NCBI GenBank assembly: GCA_019247135.1
Contig: JAFAPL010001086.1
Span: forward strand, 1 to 7,623
DNA from: Chloroflexota bacterium
GTDB lineage: Bacteria; Chloroflexota; UBA6077; CF-72
Reading direction: 5' to 3'
Length of the DNA stretch: 7,623 nt
Shown: one piece after another, positions 1-6,714 of the stretch
How positions within the stretch are numbered: position 1 is the stretch's first letter
Layout of the letters: each line of letters starts with the position of its first letter
Made by a program: the position numbers and the translations under genes
The notes under the pieces: generated by a model
Told to the model about the DNA's origin: nothing
The model's database searches: none
The model's input: the letters and a program-made list of their open reading frames with translations, nothing else

Positions 1-273
1 GCTGGGCAGCACGGCGGCCGGTGCAAGCGTGGCTGCTCGGTCAAGCAGCTCGCGGTCCATGACCATCAGGTACAGTCGAGCGAGCTGACGACGCGCATGA
101 GCTATTGCTGGCGGTCCGCCACTCATGATGCTACGCACGACCTCCACGCGCACCACTTCACATGCAACGCGTTTGTCAGCTCGATGCGCGCGCAAATAGC
201 GGCGCAAAGCGTCGCTTTCAGCTTCGCGTTGGACCAACTTGACCAACGCAGATGAGTCCAGGTAGAGCCTCAC
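1..273 (-). CDS. VapC-type PIN-domain toxin, partial (C-terminus beyond the left edge)
   Basis: The first 91 residues of a PIN-domain protein, probably the ribonuclease toxin of a VapBC-type module. The start is taken as GTG at 273 because it overlaps the antitoxin stop by 4 bases (GTGA), which suggests translational coupling. The N-terminus reads VRLYLDSSALVKL, the usual PIN opening with the first metal-binding Asp (D6). The second conserved acid is probably E44 in VRVEVVRS. In this family the remaining acidic residues (the LDALHLA-like segment) lie just after the point where the window ends, so catalytic completeness cannot be judged. PIN toxins of this group are typically about 130 residues, so roughly 40 are missing here. 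The family acts in the cytoplasm as a Mg-dependent RNase neutralised by its partner antitoxin; the exact RNA target cannot be inferred. The reading frame is fully open to base 1. Confidence 0.85.
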   Translation of the reverse strand, partial: MRLYLDSSALVKLVQREAESDALRRYLRAHRADKRVACEVVRVEVVRSIMSGGPPAIAHARRQLARLYLMVMDRELLDRAATLAPAAVLPS

Positions 274-536
274 CGCTCGAGGTCGCGCATCGATTGCAGC
301 ACCTCGCTGGCCTTGACACCGTAGTCGACGGGCTGTTCATCCAGCACGTCCGCCGGGTCGGTTGGCTGAAGCACGCGCCCGCTGGCGAGCAGGTCCTCCC
401 ATGGCTCACCCTGCAGCGGTACAAGCATGGCCACTGGACGTCCGCGATCGGTCACCTCGACACGTTCGCCCCGCGCGACGAGTGCCAGGTAACGGCTGGC
501 ATGCTGCCGTAGCTCGCGGACGCCGATGCTCCGCAT
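270..536 (-). CDS. Phd/YefM-family antitoxin (VapB role)
   Basis: An 88-residue antitoxin. The N-terminus (MRSIGVRELRQHASRYLALV, residues 1 to 20) and the following GERVEVTDRGRPVAMLVPL (residues 23 to 41) are characteristic of the Phd/YefM fold, which binds operator DNA as a dimer. The C-terminal half (from about residue 45) is acidic and poorly conserved, as expected for the segment that wraps the toxin. The start is ATG at 536: an in-frame TAG lies two codons upstream, and there is no Shine-Dalgarno sequence. A perfect inverted repeat lies directly against the start codon and is the likely autoregulatory operator. The stop overlaps the toxin GTG, so the pair is a classical antitoxin-first operon. 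Phd-type antitoxins paired with PIN toxins are common; the partner assignment rests on adjacency and overlap. Confidence 0.92.
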   Translation of the reverse strand: MRSIGVRELRQHASRYLALVARGERVEVTDRGRPVAMLVPLQGEPWEDLLASGRVLQPTDPADVLDEQPVDYGVKASEVLQSMRDLER

Positions 537-553
537 GTGCTACATGGTAGCAC
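537..553. promoter_or_regulatory. Palindromic operator of the toxin-antitoxin operon
   Basis: Perfect inverted repeat GTGCTAC-ATG-GTAGCAC: two 7-bp arms with a 3-bp spacer, ending one base before the antitoxin ATG. Placement and symmetry fit the site where a Phd/YefM dimer, with or without toxin, represses its own operon. It overlaps the only good -10-like hexamer, so binding would block transcription initiation directly. Operator function is inferred from position and symmetry. Confidence 0.7.
544..549 (-). promoter_or_regulatory. Candidate -10 element of the toxin-antitoxin operon
   Basis: TACCAT on the minus strand, 7 bases before the antitoxin ATG and inside the operator palindrome. A transcript started at the usual distance would begin at or next to the start codon, which would explain the lack of a ribosome-binding site. 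No convincing -35 hexamer was found. Confidence 0.4.
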
Positions 554-610
554 TACGCGGCTGTCGTCCGCGCCGGTGTCGAACTGCGTAGGCCCAGACG
601 CGTATCGTGC

Positions 611-1034
611 TCAGTTGCGTTCGCGCCCAACTGATCCGTAAGCGACTCGGTCAATGGTGAATGTCACGCGGACCCGCTCGAATCCGTTGCGATAGTCACC
701 CGAGAATCCGAGCGGACCCCGGAGGTCCATGTCGCCTTCCAGGCTGGACTCCACGCGTATGAGTCGGACACTGCGCGGCCGCGGCGGCGACGTACACGAG
801 TGAGGTCGTCAAACACGCTGCGACCGCGTGAAGCAAGGCTTCCGCCGGATTTGCGCCGATGTCCGTGCCGAGAAGCACCGCCGGCTCTCCGCCCTCGATG
901 ATGAACTCCTGCGTACGCGACGTGTCGCCCCGTCCAGCGCCGTAGAACTTTTTGCGCGTGCTGGGTCTCACGGGGCAGTTACCGGACTGACGAACGGTGA
1001 AACAACTCGCTTCAGTGGGCCACCTCCCAGAGAT
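611..1034 (-). pseudogene. OsmC/Ohr-family protein, frameshifted and truncated relic
   Basis: OsmC-family proteins are small thiol peroxidases or related proteins acting on organic hydroperoxides. Reading leftward, the frame from about 1034 to 790 encodes FYGAGRGDTSRTQ, then an acidic EGGEP segment, then LLGTDIGANPAEALLHAVAA followed by CLTTSLVY. This is the family core with its conserved Cys (codon at 813 to 815). The match then stops in this frame and resumes in the neighbouring frame as RSVRLIRVESSLEGDMDLRG followed by PLGFSGDYRNGFERVRVTFT, ending at a TGA at 611 to 613. One extra base (or a net +1) in the GC-rich stretch around 773 to 790 explains the switch. The C-terminal third of the family, with its SPV region, is not recognisable, and the region before FYGAG matches only weakly. 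A single assembly error could cause the frameshift, but the lost C-terminus favours a true relic. The start coordinate is approximate; an upstream in-frame GTG lies at 1088. Confidence 0.8.
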
Positions 1035-1123
1035 CATCGCTGACGCGCTCCTTCGCTGCCAGCCAGCGGCTTTACGCGACCTGGCCACCCCAAGAGGAAA
1101 TGTAGACTCTCCGCGCGACCGGC

Positions 1124-1888
1124 GTGGAAAAGATGAGTGAGCAGCAGCCCCAGCTCTACACCGACTTGGCCGACTGGTACCCGTTACTCACCGCGCCGGA
1201 GGATTACCCCGAGGAGGCACGGTTCTACCTGCACCTGTTGACGGACGCGCTCGGCGCTGCACCCCGTACCTTGCTGGAGTTGGGTTCTGGCGGGGGGCAT
1301 ATGGCCTCGCACTACAAGCAGCACGTCCGTCATGTCACGCTCACCGATGCTTCCCCGCAGATGCTGGCCCTGAGCGAGCGCCTCAACCCGGACTGCCAGC
1401 ACGTGCACGGCGACATGCGCACGCTGCGGCTCGGCCGCGTTTTCGACGCGGTATTCGTCCATGACGCGGTGGACTACCTCACCAGGGAGGCCGATCTTCG
1501 GCACGCTATCGAGACAGCGTTCGTCCATTGCCGACCGGGCGGCGTGGCCATCTTCGCCCCCGATCACGTGCGGGAGAATTTCGCCGAGGGCGTGGATACC
1601 GGCGGCCACGACAACGAAGGGCGCAGCCTGCGGTATCTCGAATGGACCTGGGACCCCGATCCCGCCGACGAAACCTACGTCGCGGACTACGCTTACCTGC
1701 TGCGTGAGGAGGGTCAGCCGATGCGGTCCGTGTACGACCGCCACGTGTGCGGTCTGTTCGCGCGCAGCACGTGGCTGCGCCTGCTGCAAGACGTTGGCTT
1801 CCAGCAACCTGCCGTGCGACCGTTGGAGCATTCAGAGGTACCGCCCGGCTCCGTCGAAGTCTTCGTTGCCCTGAAGCCTTCGCGGTAG
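1124..1888 (+). CDS. Class I SAM-dependent methyltransferase
   Basis: A 254-residue protein with a Rossmann-type methyltransferase core. Motif I is LELGSGGGH (residues 51 to 59), the AdoMet-binding glycine loop. The acidic residue after strand 2 is D75 in TLTDAS. HGDMRTL (95 to 101) is the usual GD segment near the adenine. FDAVFVHDAVDYL (107 to 119) is strand 4, and RPGGVAIFAPDHV (137 to 149) is the post-motif region. No signal peptide or membrane segment is visible, so it is probably cytosolic. The acceptor substrate cannot be told: the family covers small metabolites, sugars and macromolecules. The start could be GTG at 1124 or ATG at 1133; GGA at 1125 to 1127... would sit too close to the ATG for a strong ribosome-binding site, so the choice is uncertain. 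It is a monocistronic plus-strand gene, convergent with dnaN. Confidence 0.88.
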   Translation: MEKMSEQQPQLYTDLADWYPLLTAPEDYPEEARFYLHLLTDALGAAPRTLLELGSGGGHMASHYKQHVRHVTLTDASPQMLALSERLNPDCQHVHGDMRTLRLGRVFDAVFVHDAVDYLTREADLRHAIETAFVHCRPGGVAIFAPDHVRENFAEGVDTGGHDNEGRSLRYLEWTWDPDPADETYVADYAYLLREEGQPMRSVYDRHVCGLFARSTWLRLLQDVGFQQPAVRPLEHSEVPPGSVEVFVALKPSR

Positions 1889-1969
1889 AACCCGGCAGCA
1901 TTCGTCGCAAGCAGCCAGCGAGGCTGTCCCGACGCCGCATTGGATTGGCCTGAGTCGCGCTCTCACCGA

Positions 1970-1992
1970 CTGGCCGACGCCGGTCCGGCCAG
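1970..1992. terminator. Possible hairpin between convergent genes
   Basis: Perfect 7-bp inverted repeat CTGGCCG / CGGCCAG with a 9-base loop, in the 176-bp gap between the ends of the methyltransferase gene and dnaN. Position suggests a shared bidirectional terminator, but no T-run follows on either strand, so it does not meet the intrinsic-terminator pattern. The rest of the gap (1889 to 2064) shows only an AT-rich patch at about 2027 to 2062, with a weak TTACC / GGTAA repeat just past the dnaN stop. Confidence 0.35.
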
Positions 1993-2064
1993 CGACGAAT
2001 CGTAAGCGACAGCGCAGTTTGCAGTTGCTTAGTCTTATGTAATTACCCAGATTGCGTGGTAAAC

Positions 2065-3213
2065 TCAGCGTGCTACATGCATCGGCATGATCACGTGCAA
2101 ATACCCGTTCGGTTCGCCGACAGGTTTGATGATGCCGGGGCTGCTCGGGCCGGTGATCTGGAGTTGCACGTTCTGCGTTTCGATCGCTTCTAACGCATCG
2201 CGCAGATAGCGGCCGTTGAAGGCGATCTGGGTGTCGTCGCCTTGCACGCTCGCGTCGAGGCGGCCTTCGTTGTCGCCCATTTCGGCGCTCGTGCTTTTCA
2301 CCAGCACCGAGCCGAGGGCCAGCTCGGCATCTTCCCGAGATGGAGAACATTCGAGCCGGACAATGTTGGAGTTGTCGCGAGCGAAAACGGCCGCCGCGCG
2401 GGTCGCTCTCAGAAAATCCGTCGTCGACAGCTCAACACGGGTCTTCGAGTCGGACGGAATGATGCGCTGGTAATCGGGAAACTGGCCGTCGATCAGGCGG
2501 CTCGTGATCTCTGTCTTGCCGAAGCCGAAGTACACCTGATTGCCGTTCGGGGTGGTATTGATGGCAACCTGCTCGTCGCTGTCGTCGGGCAGCAGGCGGG
2601 CCACCTCCGACAACGTCCTTGCGGGGACGATCATGGTCAGGTCGGGTCCACCATCAGGTAGTGGGAGTGTGCGCACGGCCAGGCGGAAGCCGTCGGCAGC
2701 CGCGAGCGTCAGCTCGCCGTTGCCCATCCGCATCAGGACGCCCGCGAGTACCGGGCGCGTGTCGTCGGGAGCAGCGGCAAAGACGACCTGGTTGATGGCT
2801 TCCTTCAACGCGCCGGCCGGTAGGGAGAAATTTGTGCCACCGCTTACCGCGGGGATGGGCGGGAAATCTTCGGCGTCAATGCCGGCGACGTTGGCTTCGT
2901 AGCGACCACACGCGAGATGCACCTTGTGCGTCTTGGCGTTGAGCTCGAGTTCAACCTTCTGACCATGGTCGAGCAGAGTGACGTAGTCGGACAGAAGCCG
3001 CGCGGGCAAGGTGATCTCACCGTCGCGCTGGACCGAGGAAGGCACACGATGCGCGACGGACAGCTCGAGGTTGTTGGCTGTGAGTTGCAGCTCCCCGTCG
3101 CGAGTTGACAATAAGACGTTGCTGAGAACCGGCAGCGTGCTCTTCGTCGGCACCACGCGGCCAACCACGGCGAGGCCCTCGGCGAGGTTCTCCTGCAAGC
3201 ACTCCAGCTTCAT
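2065..3213 (-). CDS. dnaN: DNA polymerase III sliding clamp (beta subunit)
   Basis: The beta clamp, a ring-shaped homodimer that encircles DNA and tethers the replicative polymerase and many repair enzymes. From ATG at 3213 the protein is 382 residues, close to the family's usual 365 to 385. The opening MKLECLQENLAEGLAVVGRV followed by VPTKSTLPVLSNVLL is the typical first clamp domain. PDDTRPVLAGVLMRM marks the middle domain, SRLIDGQFPDYQRIIP is the highly conserved domain 2 to 3 signature, and the C-terminus HVIMPMHVAR matches the conserved tail that helps form the partner-binding pocket. A GTG three codons earlier (3222) is in frame, but the family normally begins at MKL. The gene stands alone here, away from any visible dnaA or recF, divergent from hsp20-lon. 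The style of the N-terminus recalls Chloroflexota clamps (inference). Confidence 0.97.
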   Translation of the reverse strand: MKLECLQENLAEGLAVVGRVVPTKSTLPVLSNVLLSTRDGELQLTANNLELSVAHRVPSSVQRDGEITLPARLLSDYVTLLDHGQKVELELNAKTHKVHLACGRYEANVAGIDAEDFPPIPAVSGGTNFSLPAGALKEAINQVVFAAAPDDTRPVLAGVLMRMGNGELTLAAADGFRLAVRTLPLPDGGPDLTMIVPARTLSEVARLLPDDSDEQVAINTTPNGNQVYFGFGKTEITSRLIDGQFPDYQRIIPSDSKTRVELSTTDFLRATRAAAVFARDNSNIVRLECSPSREDAELALGSVLVKSTSAEMGDNEGRLDASVQGDDTQIAFNGRYLRDALEAIETQNVQLQITGPSSPGIIKPVGEPNGYLHVIMPMHVAR

Positions 3214-3222
3214 GGGAGGCAC

Positions 3223-3228
3223 ATGGTA
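3223..3228 (-). promoter_or_regulatory. Candidate -10 element of dnaN
   Basis: TACCAT on the minus strand, 9 bases before the MKL start codon of dnaN. TTCGGG lies 17 bases further upstream but is a poor -35 match. The placement implies a 5' leader of only a few bases. There is no Shine-Dalgarno sequence in front of the ATG. Prediction by eye only. Confidence 0.35.
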
Positions 3229-3264
3229 CCCGCTGAATCGGCGGACCCGAACTGCACACAGGGC

Positions 3265-3270
3265 TACACT
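3265..3270 (+). promoter_or_regulatory. Candidate -10 element of hsp20-lon
   Basis: TACACT (in GGCTACACTTTGAG), 8 bases before the hsp20 ATG. A start site at the normal 6 to 8 bases downstream would fall at or beside the start codon, suggesting a leaderless or nearly leaderless mRNA. No CIRCE inverted repeat (HrcA) or HAIR repeat (HspR) is visible in the 65-bp intergenic region, so heat control, if any, is not of those kinds. Confidence 0.4.
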
Positions 3271-3278
3271 TTGAGCGG

Positions 3279-3737
3279 ATGCCCATCGACGAGTGGCAGC
3301 GTGAGATGGAGCGCTATCTGGCGCACTTCTCTCGGTCGGCCAAGCGGCCGCGAATCGTCTTTACTCAGTACGCGCAGCCGGCACCCGTGTGGACGCCGGC
3401 AGTCGACATGTTCGAGACCGAAAGCGAGCTGGTCGCCGTCTTCGACCTGGCAGGCGTTGATGCCTCGCAAACCGAGGTGCGGGCTGAGGCACACACGTTG
3501 ACCGTGCGTGGGGTACGGCGGCCCTCGTCGACGACCAGCGAGCAACCGACGTATTACGCGCTCGAGATCGCATACGGTCGGTTCGAGCGCACGATCGAGC
3601 TGCCGGCGGGGATCGATACGAACGCTGCCAAGGCGAACTATCGCGAAGGGCTGCTGGAGGTGCGCCTACCGAAGCGCGCGCCAAGACAGGTCCGCGTTGG
3701 GGTGCGCGAGCACCGCGAGCAGGAGCAGGCGCGGTGA
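3279..3737 (+). CDS. Hsp20/alpha-crystallin small heat shock protein
   Basis: A 152-residue ATP-independent holdase that binds unfolding proteins and keeps them soluble, usually as a large oligomer in the cytoplasm. The alpha-crystallin domain spans about residues 38 to 134. It opens with [20 protein letters not shown] and includes the AGVD turn. It ends with [14 protein letters not shown] (119 to 132), the family's A-x-x-x-x-G-L-L-x-V-x-L-P signature. The N-terminal arm (1 to 37) begins [14 protein letters not shown] and is short and amphipathic. A VRV tripeptide (138 to 140) may serve as the C-terminal I/V-x-I/V oligomerisation motif, followed by a charged tail. The stop overlaps the lon GTG by 4 bases, so the two are co-translated; clients held by Hsp20 could be passed to Lon. 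ATG at 3279 has no Shine-Dalgarno sequence and lies 8 bases after a -10-like element. Confidence 0.95.
   Translation: MPIDEWQREMERYLAHFSRSAKRPRIVFTQYAQPAPVWTPAVDMFETESELVAVFDLAGVDASQTEVRAEAHTLTVRGVRRPSSTTSEQPTYYALEIAYGRFERTIELPAGIDTNAAKANYREGLLEVRLPKRAPRQVRVGVREHREQEQAR
3721..3725 (+). promoter_or_regulatory. Ribosome-binding site of lon
   Basis: AGGAG, 8 bases before the GTG at 3734 and inside the last codons of hsp20. It is the clearest Shine-Dalgarno sequence in the window. It fixes the lon start upstream of the conserved domain, so the low-complexity extension is probably translated. Confidence 0.7.
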
Positions 3738-6433
3738 GCCCGCGCCGTCGTAGCACCCAGCGCGAGGTCCAGGACCACGCCGGGACTGAGGCACAGGACC
3801 GCGAAGCCGCTGAGTCGCAGGGCGTCGCCGCGACCGAGGCGCAGGATCGCGAAGCGGCGCAGGCGCAGGGCGATGCAGCCACCGAGGCGCCGGACAGCCC
3901 CGAAGCAGGCGCCGCGGCACAACGCGCCGCCTCGAGCGTAGGCACGCCACCCGCCAGCCCCGACCCCGAGACCCTGGACCTGCCAGCCAACATGGCAGTC
4001 CTGCCCAGTCGAGACGCCGTGCTCTACCCCGGCATGCTCCTGCCGCTGCAGGTCGCCGATCCGCGTTGGGTACGCTTGCTGAACGAGGGGGTCGCGTCGC
4101 GCCAGCCCGTCGCGCTGGTGCTTCAGCGCGACCCAACCGCTGAAGTGACAGACGTCGCGCAGGTGTATGCGGTCGGCACCGCCGCCAACATCGTGCGTTT
4201 GCTCAAACTGCCTGACGGCTCGCTGCAGGTGCTGCTGCAAGGGATTGCGCGCCTGGGGATCGGCGCCCAGACGCAGGTCGAGCCGTATCCACGCGCAAAC
4301 GTATCGGTCATGCCGGCCGTGGGTGGCGAACCGCCAGAGGCGATGCAGGTCGAAGGACTCGTTCGAAATCTGCAGAACCTGTTTCAACGACTGGTGCAGC
4401 TCTCGCCCGTCCTGCCCGACGAAATCGCCATCCCCGCAAACAACATGGACGAGCCTGGCCCACTCGCGGACTTCGCGGCGGCCAACGTCGCAATCGAGCC
4501 AGCGCAGCGGCAGGACATCCTGGAGGAACAGGATCCAATGGCGCGCGCCCGGCGCGTAACGGAGCTGGTAACGCGCGAGGTGGAAGTTCTGGAGATCGGC
4601 TCCAAGATCCAGTCGCAAATCCGCGAATCGATGGACCGCTCGCAGCACGAGTTCTACTTGCGCCAGCAACTGGACGCGATCCGCAAAGAACTCGGAGAAA
4701 CGGACCAGAACGAAGCCGCGCTTACCGACCTGCGCGGGCGGCTGGAGCGGGCGGGGCTGCCAGCGGAGGTGCGCTCGGAGGCGGATCGCGAGCTCCAGCG
4801 ATTATCGAGTATCCCGACGGCCAGTCCGGAGCACTCCATGGTCCGCACGTATCTGGAGTGGCTCGCGGACCTGCCGTGGAGCACGGTCACGACCGACAAC
4901 CTCGATCTCCTGCATGCGAAGCGCGTTCTCGACGAGGACCATCACGACCTGGATCGTGTCAAGGACCGCATCCTCGAGTTCCTCGCCGTGATGAAGCTGC
5001 GCGGGGAGCGCGAAGCCGCGATGGCCGAAGCCGACGGCGAGCCAGGCACAAGCACGGGCTCACTGCGGGGTCCGATTCTGTGCCTGGTCGGTCCACCCGG
5101 TGTTGGCAAAACCAGTCTCGGAAAGTCGATCGCGCGTGCGCTCGGCAGAAAATTCGTCCGCATGAGCCTGGGTGGAGTCCGCGACGAGGCCGAGATCCGC
5201 GGCCACCGGAGGACGTATATCGGAGCGCTGCCGGGGCGGATTATTCAGGGTTTGCGTCGAGCCGGATCGAAAAATCCGGTGTTCATCCTGGATGAGCTGG
5301 ACAAACTGGGCAACGACTGGCGAGGCGATCCGTCATCCGCACTGCTGGAGGTGCTCGATCCGGCGCAAAACGCGGATTTCCGCGATCATTATCTGGACGT
5401 CCCATTCGACCTTTCGAGCGTGCTCTTCATCGCGACGGCAAACGTCCTGGATACAGTGCCTCCGGCACTGCGCGATCGACTCGAAGTCATTGATCTGCCG
5501 GGCTACACGGAGGACGACAAGCTCGCGATCGCGCGACGGTACCTGGTGCCGCGGCAGCTCCAGGAGAATGGACTGGAGCCGCAGCAGGTACGCATATCGG
5601 ACTCCGCGTTGCGACGGATCATCCGCGACTACACGCGCGAAGCCGGAGTGCGAAACCTGGAGCGCGAGATCGCCACGATTGCGCGCAAGTCAGCGCGCAT
5701 GATCGTCATGCACGAGGCCCGGAGCGTCAGCGTCGGTATGCGGCAGATAACGGAGCTACTCGGTCCCGTGCGCTTCATCTCCGAGATCGCCGAGCGCGAG
5801 GACGAGGTGGGTGTCGCGACCGGGCTCGCGTTCACGCCGGTTGGCGGAGAGGTGCTGTTCGTCGAGGCGCGAGTCGTGCCCGGCAAGGGCAACCTGGTGC
5901 TCACGGGTCAGCTCGGAGACGTGATGAAGGAGTCAGCGCAGGCGGCGCTGACGTACGCGCGGGCTCGCGCGGGCGCCCTGGGGCTCGCCGAGGACCCATT
6001 CAAAGACAAAGATGTGCACGTGCACGTTCCAGCGGGCGCCGTGCCCAAAGACGGTCCGTCGGCGGGCATTACCATGGCGACTGCCATCATCTCCGCGTTG
6101 ACGCGGCGCCCGGTGGATCACTGCGTCGGAATGACCGGCGAGATCACGTTGCGTGGCCGGGTCATGCCGATTGGAGGGCTGAAGGAAAAGGTGCTGGCTG
6201 CACACCGTGCGGGGCTTGGTCGGGTGATCGTGCCGCGCGGGAACCGGAAGGACCTGGAGGAAGTACCGAGTCGAGTGCGGCATCAGATGGCGTTCACCTT
6301 CGTGGACCACATGGACGACGTGTTGAACGTGGCGCTCAAGCCTGAGATTCAGGCGGAGCGAGCGACGGTCAAAGCGATCCGGCGGACCAGTCGGCGTTCG
6401 CGGCGCGAAGAGGTAGCGGCCGCGGCGCCCTGA
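3734..6433 (+). CDS. lon: ATP-dependent serine protease Lon (LonA type) with extended N-terminus
   Basis: Cytosolic AAA+ protease that unfolds and degrades damaged and regulatory proteins as a hexamer. It has 899 residues against about 780 to 820 in typical LonA. Residues 1 to about 86 are a polar, low-complexity extension with a 16-residue repeat. The LON substrate-binding domain begins near residue 87 ([14 protein letters not shown]). A helical region with [18 protein letters not shown] follows. The AAA+ module has Walker A GPPGVGKT (453 to 460), Walker B VFILDE (516 to 521), a sensor-1 Asn in IATAN, and [13 protein letters not shown] after it. The protease domain carries catalytic S776 in KDGPSAG and K819 in GGLKEK, spaced 43 residues as in E. 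coli S679/K722. The tail is very basic (RRTSRRSRR). The start is GTG at 3734, overlapping the hsp20 stop by 4 bases and served by AGGAG. All catalytic residues are present, so the enzyme should be active. Confidence 0.97.
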   Translation: MSPRRRSTQREVQDHAGTEAQDREAAESQGVAATEAQDREAAQAQGDAATEAPDSPEAGAAAQRAASSVGTPPASPDPETLDLPANMAVLPSRDAVLYPGMLLPLQVADPRWVRLLNEGVASRQPVALVLQRDPTAEVTDVAQVYAVGTAANIVRLLKLPDGSLQVLLQGIARLGIGAQTQVEPYPRANVSVMPAVGGEPPEAMQVEGLVRNLQNLFQRLVQLSPVLPDEIAIPANNMDEPGPLADFAAANVAIEPAQRQDILEEQDPMARARRVTELVTREVEVLEIGSKIQSQIRESMDRSQHEFYLRQQLDAIRKELGETDQNEAALTDLRGRLERAGLPAEVRSEADRELQRLSSIPTASPEHSMVRTYLEWLADLPWSTVTTDNLDLLHAKRVLDEDHHDLDRVKDRILEFLAVMKLRGEREAAMAEADGEPGTSTGSLRGPILCLVGPPGVGKTSLGKSIARALGRKFVRMSLGGVRDEAEIRGHRRTYIGALPGRIIQGLRRAGSKNPVFILDELDKLGNDWRGDPSSALLEVLDPAQNADFRDHYLDVPFDLSSVLFIATANVLDTVPPALRDRLEVIDLPGYTEDDKLAIARRYLVPRQLQENGLEPQQVRISDSALRRIIRDYTREAGVRNLEREIATIARKSARMIVMHEARSVSVGMRQITELLGPVRFISEIAEREDEVGVATGLAFTPVGGEVLFVEARVVPGKGNLVLTGQLGDVMKESAQAALTYARARAGALGLAEDPFKDKDVHVHVPAGAVPKDGPSAGITMATAIISALTRRPVDHCVGMTGEITLRGRVMPIGGLKEKVLAAHRAGLGRVIVPRGNRKDLEEVPSRVRHQMAFTFVDHMDDVLNVALKPEIQAERATVKAIRRTSRRSRREEVAAAAP
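3785..3907 (+). repeat. 48-bp tandem repeat coding for the Lon N-terminal extension
   Basis: Two adjacent 48-bp units (3785 to 3832 and 3833 to 3880), followed by a partial third (3881 to 3907). They encode [16 protein letters not shown] (residues 18 to 33), [16 protein letters not shown] (34 to 49) and TEAPDSPEA (50 to 58). The repeat keeps the reading frame, is Ala/Glu/Gln-rich, and lies ahead of all known Lon domains. It is probably a disordered or helical linker. Confidence 0.85.
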
Positions 6434-6454
6434 GACGCTCTCCCGAGACCGAAT

Positions 6455-6472
6455 GTGCCGTCGGGGCGGCAT
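6455..6472 (+). terminator. Weak terminator candidate after lon
   Basis: TGCCG-TCGGGG-CGGCA hairpin (5-bp stem plus a G-T closing pair), 22 bases after the lon stop. A T-rich but interrupted stretch (6481 to 6498) follows about 10 bases later. The stem is short and the T-run is not adjacent, so this is a tentative call. Confidence 0.3.
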
Positions 6473-6504
6473 CGAATCACAATATTTAACATTTTCTCAA
6501 CCGC

Positions 6505-6552
6505 GTGACGCTCCACGTGACGCCCTGGGTGACGCTCCACGTGACGCTTCGC
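6505..6552 (+). repeat. Left GTGACG repeat block (four 12-bp copies)
   Basis: Four contiguous 12-bp units start at 6505, 6517, 6529 and 6541: GTGACGCTCCAC, GTGACGCCCTGG, GTGACGCTCCAC and GTGACGCTTCGC. The first 21 bases are identical to the unit at 7236 in the right-hand array, so both blocks belong to one repeat family. They lie on either side of the CinA-like gene. An open frame runs through the block as repeated VTLHVT. Confidence 0.9.
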
Positions 6553-6708
6553 GATTACGCTGAACGCGCTGACGCGGCCGCTGCGGACGCCCGCGACGTT
6601 GTGATCGAACAACCCGAGATGCTCCAAGCGTTGCTAGCTACGCCGCCGCTCGGTGCCGTTGCAGAGCACGTCGCCGCGGCCGTCCGGAGCGGCGTTGTGG
6701 TCGAATGA
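6505..6708 (+). other. Short in-frame ORF ahead of the CinA-like gene, uncertain
   Basis: An open frame of 67 codons, beginning at GTG within the repeat block and ending at TGA (6706 to 6708), 6 bases before the CinA-like ATG and in the same frame. No Shine-Dalgarno sequence precedes it. The product is unrecognised: a VTLHVT repeat, then an Ala- and Asp-rich stretch, then VVIEQPEMLQALLA and GVVVE at the end. The VVIEQPEMLQALLA segment resembles what follows 96 bases later across the stop (VVVE-stop-REMFEELLP), so the ORF seems to hold a diverged duplicate of the CinA-like gene's start region. It may be a remnant, a leader peptide or chance. The rest of the 6434 to 6714 gap shows nothing else beyond the hairpin noted after lon. 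Confidence 0.3.
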
Positions 6709-6714
6709 CGCGAG

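Noticed and set aside
828..1043. Plus-strand open frame of 71 codons across the OsmC relic
   Set aside because: The minus-strand translation matches OsmC over this span, so the plus-strand frame is a shadow.
1184..1831. Minus-strand open frame of 215 codons opposite the methyltransferase gene
   Set aside because: The plus-strand frame has clear methyltransferase motifs. The antisense product has no recognisable domain.
1889..2064. tRNA or other RNA gene in the gap between the methyltransferase gene and dnaN
   Set aside because: No cloverleaf or TTCGA-type T-loop arrangement was found; only a 7-bp inverted repeat and an AT-rich patch are present.
3223..3278. CIRCE or HAIR heat-shock operator before hsp20
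   Set aside because: No TTAGCACTC-N9-GAGTGCTAA or CTTGAGT-N7-ACTCAAG pattern, even degenerate, is visible in the intergenic region.
3638..4669. Minus-strand open frame of 343 codons inside lon
   Set aside because: It lies entirely opposite the hsp20 end and the lon coding frame. Long antisense frames are expected in GC-rich genes, and no protein family is recognisable.
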